Source: Tenacibaculum adriaticum
GTDB taxonomy: Bacteria > Bacteroidota > Bacteroidia > Flavobacteriales > Flavobacteriaceae
Assembly (NCBI RefSeq): GCF_008124875.1
Contig: NZ_VNIA01000004.1
Span: forward strand, 238,805-302,804
DNA length: 64,000 nucleotides
Direction of reading: 5' to 3'
Shown in pieces: positions 11,415 through 20,600 of the stretch. The notes below the pieces were generated by a model. It was not told the DNA's origin. It saw only the letters and a program-made list of their open reading frames with translations, and made no database searches. The position numbers and the translations under genes are program-made. How positions within the stretch are numbered: the first letter of the stretch is position 1; every line of letters starts with the position of its first letter.

Positions 11415-11813
11415 TTATTTTTTTGGTTCTATTGGTGCTTTTTTCAGTCTTCCCCAAGCAATAAATATAGCAGAAAGCAAAACGAAGATATTGAATCCTA
11501 TTTGATTTCCTTCTCCTCTCATAATGTGAAATATACTTGCAGAAATCATAAGAGCTATTGTTCCATAGGCTGCATATATTGTCATTTTTGGTTGAATTCG
11601 AAGTAGAGAAGGTAAGATTAATCCGAAACCTGCTAATACGTCTAAAATTCCTGTACTTGTTACTAGTTCAGGGTTTTCTTTTGTCCACAGCCAAGGCAGT
11701 TTATTTGGTTGAAATAATTTCATTGCACTCGCCCAAATAAATGTTACTGCCAAAAGGATTTGAAATATCCATAAGGTAATGTTAAGCACTTTAGAATTTT
11801 TTTGATTTATCAT
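11415..11813 (-). CDS. DoxX family membrane protein
   Basis: The 132-residue protein is almost all membrane: four hydrophobic segments at about residues 10-27, 52-72, 77-95 and 103-121, with the DoxX-type motif WASAMKLFQP near residues 27-36. DoxX-like proteins are small quinone- or thiol-linked membrane proteins; many are induced by oxidative or electrophile stress, but this one's substrate cannot be read from sequence. It is divergent from an hxlR gene, a common arrangement in which the regulator controls the redox-related neighbour. It lies in the repeat-bordered insert at 11.3-12.3 kb. Confidence 0.85.
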   Translation of the reverse strand: MINQKNSKVLNITLWIFQILLAVTFIWASAMKLFQPNKLPWLWTKENPELVTSTGILDVLAGFGLILPSLLRIQPKMTIYAAYGTIALMISASIFHIMRGEGNQIGFNIFVLLSAIFIAWGRLKKAPIEPKK

Positions 11814-11873
11814 TGTCTTTATGTTTTTAGTTTATACGAAACAAAATTATGTACATTAGCTATCTGTTTGATA

Positions 11874-11913
11874 TTACTTTCCCGCTGGATAGCACTATCC
11901 ATTAGGAAAGTAA
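11874..11913. promoter_or_regulatory. Operator-like dyad between doxX and hxlR
   Basis: A 40-bp inverted repeat pairs 16 of 20 positions. The outer arms TTACTTTCC (11874-11882) and GGAAAGTAA (11905-11913) and the inner arms GGATAG/CTATCC are perfect; only the four positions between them differ. It lies 19 bases before the hxlR ATG and 60 bases upstream of doxX. HxlR dimers with winged-helix DNA-binding domains bind such dyads, so autoregulation and control of doxX are expected. The function is inferred. Confidence 0.7.
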
Positions 11914-11932
11914 AGTGTTTAAAATTGAAGTT

Positions 11933-12271
11933 ATGTTATCAAAAGGTGGTTGTCCAAAAACAATGCTTTCTATCAAAGATGCTCTTGAGGTTCTTGAGGG
12001 AAAATGGAAATTATTGATTTTATTTTCCTTGTCTGGTGGTCCAAAACGGTTTAAAGAAATTAGTAGGGAAGTTGTTGGTATAACAGACAAAACGTTATCT
12101 AAAGAATTAAAACATTTAGAAACAAATCAGTTGGTCAAAAGAGAAGTGTTTGATACGTTTCCTCCAAAAGTTCAATATTCAATTACGGAACACGGAATGT
12201 CATTGGAAAAAGTCTTGGACGAATTACATTTTTGGGGTTTGTTACATAGAAAGAAGATAATCGGGAAGTAG
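11933..12271 (+). CDS. HxlR family transcriptional regulator
   Basis: The 112-residue winged-helix protein has the HxlR core: ALEVLEGKWKLLILFSL, GPKRFKEISRE, ITDKTLSKELKHLE as recognition helix, and the YSITEHG wing. Cys7 (GGCPKT) is at the place where redox-sensing HxlR/YodB proteins carry their reactive N-terminal cysteine, so thiol or electrophile sensing is plausible. I chose ATG 11933; an in-frame GTG at 11915 would overlap the end of the palindrome region and adds only six residues. Divergent doxX is the likely target. Confidence 0.9.
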   Translation: MLSKGGCPKTMLSIKDALEVLEGKWKLLILFSLSGGPKRFKEISREVVGITDKTLSKELKHLETNQLVKREVFDTFPPKVQYSITEHGMSLEKVLDELHFWGLLHRKKIIGK

Positions 12272-12295
12272 TTTTATTTCTAGAGTTGCTTTTCA

Positions 12296-12313
12296 GGTTA
12301 CCGCTAACAGGTG
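12296..12313. repeat. Right-end inverted partner of the doxX-side repeat
   Basis: GGTTACCGCTAAC (12296-12308) is the reverse complement, with two mismatches, of GTTAGCGGCTACC at 11400-11412. It lies 24 bases after the hxlR stop, so the two marks bracket the doxX/hxlR pair. Too short alone to be decisive. Confidence 0.4.
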
Positions 12314-12423
12314 AAAGAATACCCATCTGTTTTAATTGTGGATATTCAAGGATAATCAAGTTATTAGAAATTGGATTAAGAAACAAATCAAATTTAGTAC
12401 CTTTAAAGCTCAAATTTTTTTAA

Positions 12424-14228
12424 ATGAAATCACATGTTTTAAAAGTAGTTGTTGTAGCTGGCCTAACCGTTTTAAGTTCTTGTAAAACTAACACAGCCAA
12501 AACCTATTCAATAGAAGAAATTAAAAAAGAGTCCGAAAAAGTAAATACTTTTTTTCAAAAGCAATTTGATGAGAACCTAGATCGTCATCCTATGTATCAA
12601 ACTTATTTAGGTATTAAAAAAGATGCCGATAAATGGAATGATATTTCTGATGAGTTTGCGGATAAAGAATTAGAATACACCAAACAAGCATTACAGTGGA
12701 TTCAAGATTCAGTAAATGTGGAAGCTTTAAATGCTGATACTAAATTGAGTTACGATCTTTTTAAACAAAGTTTAGAAAATTCAATTGCAGATGACGCCTA
12801 CAGATTGTATGACTATCCTGTAAATCAAATGCATGGTATGCAAGCAGAAATACCTGCATTTTTAATTAATATGCATCAAATACAAAATAAAAAAGATGCA
12901 GAAAATTACATTAGCAGGCTACATAAAATTAAACCATTATTTAATCAACTTGCAAAGAATTTAAAAACACGTGAGGAAGTAGGAATTATGATTCCCAAGT
13001 TTGTTTTTGCAAAGGTTTTAGATGATTCAAAAAACCTAATTAAAGGACAGCCTTTTGATGATTCTAAAGAAAAAAGTACTTTATTAAATGACTTTGAATC
13101 TAAAGTTGAGAAATTAGACATTTCCTCAGAAGAGAAATCAACATTAATAGAATCAGCAAAAAAAGCATTAAAAAAAGATGTTTTAGTTGGATACAGAAAT
13201 TTAATAGCAACCTTAGAGGCGCAAGAAAAAACTGCAACTACAGATGATGGAGCATGGAAATTTCCTAATGGAGAAGCTTTTTTTAACAATGCTTTAAAAA
13301 GAACAACTACAACTGATTTAACGGCAAATGAAATTCATGAAATTGGGTTGAAAGAAGTAGCTCGAATTCATGAAGAAATGAAAAATATAATGAAGACAGT
13401 TGCTTTTGAAGGTTCTTTACAAGACTTTTTTAAATTCATGAAAACTGATAAGCAGTTTTATTATCCTAATACCCAGAAGGAAAAGAAGCGTATTTAAATA
13501 AGGCACTTCATATTATAGATAGTATGAAAACACGTTTAGATGAGTTGTTTATTACTAAACCTAAAGCCGATTTAAAAGTGAAGGCAGTAGAAGGGTTTAG
13601 AGAAAAATCTGCAGGGAAAGCATTTTACCAACAACCGGCATTAGATGGTTCTCGTCCAGGAACATATTATGCAAACTTATATGATATGGCAAGTATGCCA
13701 ACATACCAAATGGAAGCCTTAGCATATCATGAAGGAATTCCAGGTCATCATATGCAAATTGCGATTGCACAAGAGTTAAAAGAGGTGCCTATGTTTAGAA
13801 AGTTTGGTCGTTATACTGCTTATGTAGAAGGTTGGGGATTGTATTCAGAATTTATTCCTAAGGAAATGGGCTTTTATGCAGATCCATATTCAGATTTTGG
13901 TCGTTTAGCAATGGAATTATGGAGAGCGTGTCGTTTAGTAGTTGATACAGGAATTCATGCTAAAAAATGGACAAGAGAACAAGGAATTAAATATTATATT
14001 GATAATACTCCCAATGCTGAATTAGATGCTGTAAAAATGGTGGAAAGACATATTGTAATGCCAAGTCAAGCAACTGCATATAAAATAGGAATGTTAAAGA
14101 TTTTGGAGTTACGTAAAAAAGCTAAAGATGCTTTAGGTGATAAGTTTGATATTAGAAAATTTCATGATGTGGTATTAACCAATGGTCCGTTACCATTAAA
14201 TGTTTTAGAAAATTTAGTTGATAATTAA
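12424..14228 (+). pseudogene. DUF885 family putative metallopeptidase lipoprotein, broken by a frameshift
   Basis: Two adjacent frames together give one DUF885 protein of about 601 residues. The first (12424-13497, 357 codons) starts with a lipoprotein signal (VLSSC, Cys20) and the DUF885 N-terminal domain. The second resumes at 13476 and ends at 14228 with the zinc-binding HEGIPGHHMQ motif. The break is in ACCC at 13471-13474: adding one C restores Thr-Pro-Glu-Gly and continues in the downstream frame. The family is predicted to be secreted zinc peptidases. The gene is either a true phase break in a C-run or a sequencing error; the rest looks undecayed. Confidence 0.85.
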
Positions 14229-14722
14229 ATTGCTTTTTCTAAAGCTAAATAATGAGTTGTGTTTTCTTTTTTTAATGGAATAATGTAGATTTCACATTGA
14301 TATGGTGTTCCGTCTTTTTTGTAATTTAAAATGACTTCTTTAAAAGGTGTATTGTTATTTATTTTTTTTCGAATTATTGTTTTTTTATTTTCAGAAGTAT
14401 CTTTCCCTTGTAAAAAACTAGGTGTCTTATGTTTTACATACTCTTTAGAATAACCTGTCATTTTAGTAAACCCCTCATTTACCCATATAATTTCTTTTGC
14501 ATTATTAGTTAAAACTAAGGCTTCATAACTATTTTTAGTTAGTATAGACTGTATGTTTTGATCCCACTTGTATTTATGAGAAAAATATAAAAGTTGCTTT
14601 ATTTCTTGATCTTGTAAATTATAAATATCGTTTTTATTTAAAGAGAATTGGCTAAAAATATCCCAACTTAACAAAGGCATAATCACTCTTTTATCAATAT
14701 ATTCTTCAATCGAATTACTCAT
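14225..14722 (-). CDS. LOV-like PAS domain protein without the photoactive cysteine
   Basis: The 165-residue protein has an N-terminal helical part and one PAS domain (about 60-165). The domain is of LOV type: IIWVNEGFTKMTGYS, then PSFLQGKDT, then NYKKDGTPYQCEI. In photoreceptor LOV domains the segment reads NCRFLQG and its Cys binds FMN; here that position is Pro101. It may still bind a ligand but should not form the flavin-cysteinyl adduct. No output domain is attached. Its stop overlaps the end of the convergent DUF885 gene by four bases. A run of AT dinucleotides (14767-14782) lies upstream. Confidence 0.85.
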   Translation of the reverse strand: MSNSIEEYIDKRVIMPLLSWDIFSQFSLNKNDIYNLQDQEIKQLLYFSHKYKWDQNIQSILTKNSYEALVLTNNAKEIIWVNEGFTKMTGYSKEYVKHKTPSFLQGKDTSENKKTIIRKKINNNTPFKEVILNYKKDGTPYQCEIYIIPLKKENTTHYLALEKAI

Positions 14723-14813
14723 TATTTTAAAAGTAAATGTTTAATTTATTTATATAAAAATACAACATATATATATATATTATAATACTTAATTAAGATT
14801 AGAGAAAAAAAAT

Positions 14814-14845
14814 AAAAAAGCGCTGTTTTAAAACAGCGCTTTTTT
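14814..14845 (-). terminator. Terminator after the DUF4369 lipoprotein gene
   Basis: A perfect palindrome AGCGCTGTTTT/AAAACAGCGCT (14819-14840) is flanked by A-run and T-run, so it works on both strands. It lies 20 bases beyond the stop of the minus-strand gene ending at 14866. Confidence 0.88.
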
Positions 14846-14865
14846 ATTTTGTAAGAATAGCTTTT

Positions 14866-15570
14866 TTATTTCTGTCCTTCCTTTTCTTTTACATCGGTAA
14901 CAAATTTGTTTAAACGTTTGCCGTACATAGATGCCTTAACACGGTCTGTTAAACTATTGTTTATCGTATCTAACAAGTAAATATTTGCGTCAAAAAGTTC
15001 AGACAATGCAATATATGGAGCTGCTTCACTATCTTTATTAGAGATGGCAAAATTGGTGGTAAATAAGAAGCGTTTACGTACTAATCTTTTATATTCAGCT
15101 TCTAAATCTGTTACAGCTTCTTCATCTTTAACAGCACGCGCTTCAATATCTCTTTTAATAAAGTCTAATCTTTTTAATATAAATTGTTTATTAATTTCAT
15201 TGAATTTGTCCATTACTTCTTGGTTTTTAGAACCTAAAACTTCAGGTTTAAAGCCAAATTCTTCAATATTATCATTAACCGTAATTTCTCCTTGTTCTCC
15301 AAAAAACATCAATTTTTTTTCTTGCGTATTTCCATCAAAAGTTAGGTAGTACATTTCAGGAGATTCAACGTTATCACTTAATAAAAATTTATCATCACCA
15401 AATAATTTAACAGAATCTACAGACACAATAAGAGTGTCTTTCATTTTCTGTAAATATAATGTTCCTTTCTTTAATCCTTTAATCTGACCTTTAACAATCA
15501 TGTTCCCTTTGTCCTTAGAACAAGAAAAAACTAAGATTGTTATGGTTAAAAGCGCTACTATTTTCTTCAT
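14866..15570 (-). CDS. DUF4369 domain-containing lipoprotein
   Basis: The 234-residue protein has a lipoprotein signal (ILVFSC, Cys17) and then the DUF4369 beta-sandwich (GQIKGLKKGTLYLQK..., residues about 25-115), followed by a helical, charged C-terminal part. In Bacteroidota this domain often precedes a thioredoxin-like AhpC/TSA domain; here there is no CxxC, so the thioredoxin half is absent or replaced by helices. It is probably anchored in the outer membrane facing the periplasm. The substrate is unknown. Confidence 0.85.
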   Translation of the reverse strand: MKKIVALLTITILVFSCSKDKGNMIVKGQIKGLKKGTLYLQKMKDTLIVSVDSVKLFGDDKFLLSDNVESPEMYYLTFDGNTQEKKLMFFGEQGEITVNDNIEEFGFKPEVLGSKNQEVMDKFNEINKQFILKRLDFIKRDIEARAVKDEEAVTDLEAEYKRLVRKRFLFTTNFAISNKDSEAAPYIALSELFDANIYLLDTINNSLTDRVKASMYGKRLNKFVTDVKEKEGQK

Positions 15571-15610
15571 GGTGTCTTATAATTTTCGATTGCAAATATG
15601 CAGAATTCTC

Positions 15611-16876
15611 TTAAACTTTTGATGCTATTTCCATCAAAATTGTACATAATATTGCACCATAAGTTCCTACCACATAACCAAAAACAGCTAACAGTACACC
15701 AACGGAAGCTAAAGAAGGATGAAAAGCAGCTGCAACAACTGGTGCAGATGCTGCTCCACCTACGTTTGCTTGACTACCAACAGCCAAGAAAAAATAAGGC
15801 GCTTTAATGAGTTTGGCAACTAGAATTAATAAGCCTGCATGTATCGTCATCCAAACCAAACCAATGGCTATTAAACCAGGGTTTTCAATAATTTTGGTTA
15901 AATCCATTTTCATACCTATAGTTGCTACTAAAACATAAATAAAAATACTACCTATTTTACTTGCACCAGCACCTTCGTAATTTTTTGCTTTTGTAAATGA
16001 TAAAAAGATACCTATAATTGTAGCAATGGTAATCATCCAAAAAAATTTTGAAGAAAAAGAAGACAAAGCAGATGATTTATCAGAAACAGCTTCGAAATTA
16101 TTTTTTAAGAAAGAAGAGATACCGTCTGCACCAAAATGAGCAAAACCGACTGCTCCAAAAGCGAGTGCTAGAATAATCATAAAATCAGTTAATGATGGGT
16201 TTCTGGTTACACTTTCAGAAAATGAACTCACTTTTTGCTTTAATTCTTCAATAGCAGAATTATCTGCTTTTAACCAGTTGTCAATTTTGTTAGATTTACC
16301 AATTCCAATAAGAATAATTGCCATCCAAATATTAGCCACTACAATATCAACCAAAACCATACCTCCATATTTTTGAGGATTGTATTGATAGATTTCTAAC
16401 ATAGCGGCTTGATTTGCACCACCACCAATCCAACTTCCAGCTAAGGTAGAAAGACCTCTCCATACAGCATCAAAGCCAACACCACCAACAGTGTCTGGAG
16501 AAACAATAGAGATTAAAAGTATTGCTATTGGCCCACCTAAAATAATTCCTATTGTTCCTGTAAAGAACATGATTAGTGCTTTTGGACCTAAATTAAAAAT
16601 TGCTTTTAAATCGATGCTTAAAGTCATTAATACTAACGAAGCAGGTAATAAAAAACGACTTGCAATATAATATGTTTTAGAAGTTTCGGCAGATATAATT
16701 CCGAGGGAATTAAAAATTGCAGGAATTAAATAACACATTAATAACCCAGGAACAATTTTATAGAATTTTTTCCAGAAACCAGATGTTTTACTTTCTGTAT
16801 AAAAAACAAATCCGAGTGAAAGCATTAAGATTCCGAAAACGATAGCATCGTTAGTAAAAAGAGGTTGGTTGTACAT
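15611..16876 (-). CDS. DUF819 family integral membrane protein (YjcL-like)
   Basis: The 421-residue protein has about ten to twelve hydrophobic segments and the DUF819 blocks PALIMFFTGTIGIILGGP-like and AGSWIGGGANQAAM, plus the C-terminal SQANVGGAASAPVVAA repeat-like element, an arrangement typical of inverted-repeat transporters. It is probably an inner-membrane transporter or channel, but the substrate is not established for the family. It stands alone on the minus strand, 41 bases upstream-to-stop from the DUF4369 gene, so the two could form a short operon. Confidence 0.88.
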   Translation of the reverse strand: MYNQPLFTNDAIVFGILMLSLGFVFYTESKTSGFWKKFYKIVPGLLMCYLIPAIFNSLGIISAETSKTYYIASRFLLPASLVLMTLSIDLKAIFNLGPKALIMFFTGTIGIILGGPIAILLISIVSPDTVGGVGFDAVWRGLSTLAGSWIGGGANQAAMLEIYQYNPQKYGGMVLVDIVVANIWMAIILIGIGKSNKIDNWLKADNSAIEELKQKVSSFSESVTRNPSLTDFMIILALAFGAVGFAHFGADGISSFLKNNFEAVSDKSSALSSFSSKFFWMITIATIIGIFLSFTKAKNYEGAGASKIGSIFIYVLVATIGMKMDLTKIIENPGLIAIGLVWMTIHAGLLILVAKLIKAPYFFLAVGSQANVGGAASAPVVAAAFHPSLASVGVLLAVFGYVVGTYGAILCTILMEIASKV

Positions 16877-16928
16877 AGGTAAGAATATTTTAGCTAATGT
16901 ATCAAAAAAATAATTGGACTATTTTTTG

Positions 16929-17588
16929 TTAGAAATGTTTTGTATTGATTGAAATACCTAGTTGAATTCTGTCAAAACTCATGTCTATATCATTAAATAT
17001 TTTCATATAGCCTAGTTGCAATTTTAGATGATTAGATACGCTGTATTTTAAACCAAGACCTAACCAATTTTGATTGAAAGCTTCTCCGTCAAAATCGAAA
17101 AATATTTCATTATATAAATAAGTAGACCATTTATTAAATAAAGGGTGGCTTAATGTAAATTGGTAGCGAATAAAATGATCTGTTATAGAATTAAAAAAAC
17201 GTTGTTCGGCTCTTAAACGGTGTGTTAATCCTAAATCTGCTATTTTATGTTTTAAATTTAGATCTTCATAAATTCTATGTTCATTTACTTCACCGCCATT
17301 AGCAAGAAAAGAACTGTCTGTGTTTAAATAAGAATAGCCTAAAGTGGCATTTAAGTTTTTATTGAATTTATAATTCCCTCCTAAACGAACAATAAATTGT
17401 TGCAAATCATCACCAATTTCAAAAAAACGAAAATGAGCCATTGTTTTGAGGCTAAATTTATGGGAAAGTTTATGGTTTCCATTGTACATATACCAAACTC
17501 CTAATTTTTTTTCAGGGGTTGTAGTATTTTGTGCTATTAAATGTGTTGCTAATAAAATTGTAATTAAAATAGATATTTTGTTTTTCAT
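16929..17588 (-). CDS. DUF2490 family outer-membrane protein
   Basis: The 219-residue protein has a Sec signal peptide (to about AQN, residue 20) and then alternating amphipathic strands with aromatic ends (for example RLRAEQRFF, LGLGLKYSV, LQLGYMKIF), ending in a hydrophobic/aromatic strand. This is the DUF2490 family, predicted small beta-barrels of the Bacteroidota outer membrane. The ligand is unknown. It is 52 bases upstream of the DUF819 gene on the same strand, so the two may be co-transcribed. Confidence 0.85.
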   Translation of the reverse strand: MKNKISILITILLATHLIAQNTTTPEKKLGVWYMYNGNHKLSHKFSLKTMAHFRFFEIGDDLQQFIVRLGGNYKFNKNLNATLGYSYLNTDSSFLANGGEVNEHRIYEDLNLKHKIADLGLTHRLRAEQRFFNSITDHFIRYQFTLSHPLFNKWSTYLYNEIFFDFDGEAFNQNWLGLGLKYSVSNHLKLQLGYMKIFNDIDMSFDRIQLGISINTKHF

Positions 17589-17604
17589 GGATGCAAATAA
17601 ACAT

Positions 17605-17634
17605 AAAATCCTTCAAAATTCATTGAAGGATTTT
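17605..17634 (-). terminator. Terminator after the BNR-repeat gene
   Basis: AAAATCCTTCA (17605-17615) pairs perfectly with TGAAGGATTTT (17624-17634). It lies 22 bases beyond the stop at 17657 and separates that gene from the DUF2490 gene. Confidence 0.8.
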
Positions 17635-17656
17635 ATATATACTTTTTTATGATTTT

Positions 17657-20600
17657 TTAATTAAGATTGAATTTTTCTGTTTTTTTAAAAGGAGATATTT
17701 CTATCTTTTCTACTTCATTTTTATAAGTAGACCAATCTTTATCAAAGAATTCATTAGTTTTAAATAAAGCATCTTTTAAAGCATCTTTAAATTGTTTAAC
17801 TAATTGATTTTCTGTTTCTGTTAAATTTCCAAATCTGCTTCTAATATAACCATTAGCCGTTCTTAGGCGTTGATTTACGTTTACTTCTGGACTCCTAATT
17901 ATACCTTGTCTTTTATCTTCTTTACCTATAAAAATGTTAATCAGCGAGTCGATTTCCTTCGTAATCTCAGTCGATTTTTTTATTTGTTTTTTATAAAGCT
18001 TTTTATCTTCCTTAGTTAATTTAGATTTGTAATCATTAGCTATGTTTTTACTTTCCACTAACTGTTTAACAGCCTTAGCCATTGTTTCTTGATAACTTTC
18101 TAATTCTTTACCAGCTTTATATTTTTGATTAATAGCTCCTTCAGAAATTGATAATCTAGGGTCAAATTCTACCTTTATGTTCTGTTCAGAAATTTGATCT
18201 CCAAAAGTGGCTTTTATTTTATATGTACCAGGTTTTACATCAATACCACCAGGCTCTCTGTTTTGTTTTCGAATTTTTCGTGAAGGTCTTGCGATTCCTT
18301 TTTCATCCATAAACCAAACCTCTTCATGTATTCCGTTTTCTTTTGGAGTTTTTCTTTTAATAGTTCTGATAAGACGATTACCATCAAAAATGTCAAATTT
18401 AATTGAATCCCATTTTACACTTACTTCTTCTTCTTCTTCTTTAGTATTAAGAGTATCTTTTTTCTTTTTTTGAGTGTCCTCTTTTTTTGTGTTTGGTTTG
18501 TTAACATAAAAAGAAACCAAAGCACCACGAGATCTGTTTTCACCATTATACAAAGCATCTGCTCCAAAACGACTTCCTGTTGGTTGTTGGTAGGCTGCTT
18601 GATATGCTGTAGGCGGTTCGAATAAAACAATATTCTTTTTTGTAATTTCTGGATTTTTTGCGATAGCTCTTAATGGGCGAATATCATCTAAAACCCAAGC
18701 AGCTCTACCGAATGTACCAATAACTAAATCATGCTCTCGCGGATGTATTACCATGTCTTTTACAGGAACTGTTGGAAATCCTTCGGTCCATTTTGTCCAT
18801 TTTTTACCGGCATTTATAGAAATGTACAGTCCATCATCGGTACCTAAAAACAGTAAATTAGGATTGATAGGATCCTCAATAATACTCAATGTATAACTTT
18901 TTACATCTTTCTCATTAACAATACGTTCCCATGTTTTGCCATAATTTTTGGTTCTGTATGCGTATGGTGTGTAGTTAAAACGTCTGTAATCATTTGCAAT
19001 AAGTAAAGCTTCACCTTTATTTTTATTAGAAGCTTTTATTTGTGTAATCCAACTTCCAGCGGGTAAATCTTTAATGTTTTTTGTAATGTTTGTCCATGTA
19101 GCTCCGTTATTTTGAGTTATTTGTACATTACCATCATCTGTTCCAACCCATAGCATGTTTTTTTCTAAAGGAGAAGGTTCTATAACTAAAATTGTACAGT
19201 AATTTTCAGCTCCAGTAGCATCTATGGTTAAACCACCACTTTCACTTTGTTTTTGTTTACTTTTATCGTTAGTTGTTAAATCTGGCGAAATTATTTTCCA
19301 AGTTAAACCTTTATCGGTGCTTTTATGTACAAATTGACTTCCAAAATAGATCGTTGAATTATCAAAAGGGTCTTGACCAATTGCACTATTCCAGTTAAAA
19401 CGTAATTTAATATTAGCATCTGGATGTGTTGGGCGAACTGTATAATTATTTCCAGTTTCCTTATCGTAACGAGAAACATATCCTTGTTGGCTCATTGCAT
19501 ATCCGTAACGAGAATTTTCTTTATCAGGAACAACATCAAAACCGTCGCCAAAAGCCAATTCTTGCCAATACGAATTTCTAATACCTTGTGATTTCCATAC
19601 GTAAGCGGGTCCTCCCCAAGAACCGTTATCTTGCATCCCTCCATAAACATTGTATGGAAATTCATTATCTACATTTATGTGATAAAATTGAGCTACAGGA
19701 AGATTTCCAATAAAACGCCAAGTTTTTCCGCCGTCTCTGGTAATATTCATACCTCCGTCATTTCCATCAATCATAAATGAACCATCTGTTGGATGAATCC
19801 ACCAAGCATGATGATCGGGGTGAACTCCGTTATTAACGCCATAAGCTGGCATTAACTGGTTAAAGTTTTTACCGCCATCTTGCGATACATTTATATAAGT
19901 AAAAACAGTATATAATCTGTTTTCATTTTGTGGATCAACATAAATTTCTGAGTAATAAAAAGGGCGATTCCCTATTCCAGGTTTGTCATTTATTTTCTTC
20001 CAATTAAACCCACCATCTTCACTTTTGTATAAAGCATTTTTCTTAGCCTCTACTAAAGCATAAATGATATTTGGATTACTTCTAGAAATTGCTACACCTA
20101 TTCTTCCTAACTCTCCTTTAGGAAAACCTTCTTTTTCTGTAACATGTTTCCAGTTTTCTCCCCCATCATGCGTAATGTAAAGCCCACTTCCTTTTCCACC
20201 AGAATTAAAAAACCAAGGATCACGTTTATGTTCCCACATAGCTACGATTAGTTTGTTAGGGTTGGACGAATCCATCACTAAATCTGCAGCTCCAGTTTTT
20301 ATATTATTGAATAAAATTTGTTTCCAAGTTTTACCTCCATCTATGGTTTTATAAACGCCGCGTTCTTTGTGTGTTCCCCAAGGAGAGCCAATAGCAGCTA
20401 CATAAATTGTATTTGGATTTGTTGGGTCAATTACGATTCTGTGAATATGTCGGGTTTTTTCTAGCCCCATAGATTTCCATGATTTTCCACCATCAAGGGA
20501 CCTATAAATACCATATCCACCATTTAAACTATTACGAGGATTTCCTTCACCAGTACCTACCCAAATTACACTAGGGTTTGATTGTTGAATTGCAACAGCG

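Noticed and set aside
14767-14782. AT-dinucleotide run as a possible phase-variable tract
   Set aside because: It is short, in an AT-rich gap upstream of the PAS gene and not placed between clear promoter elements.
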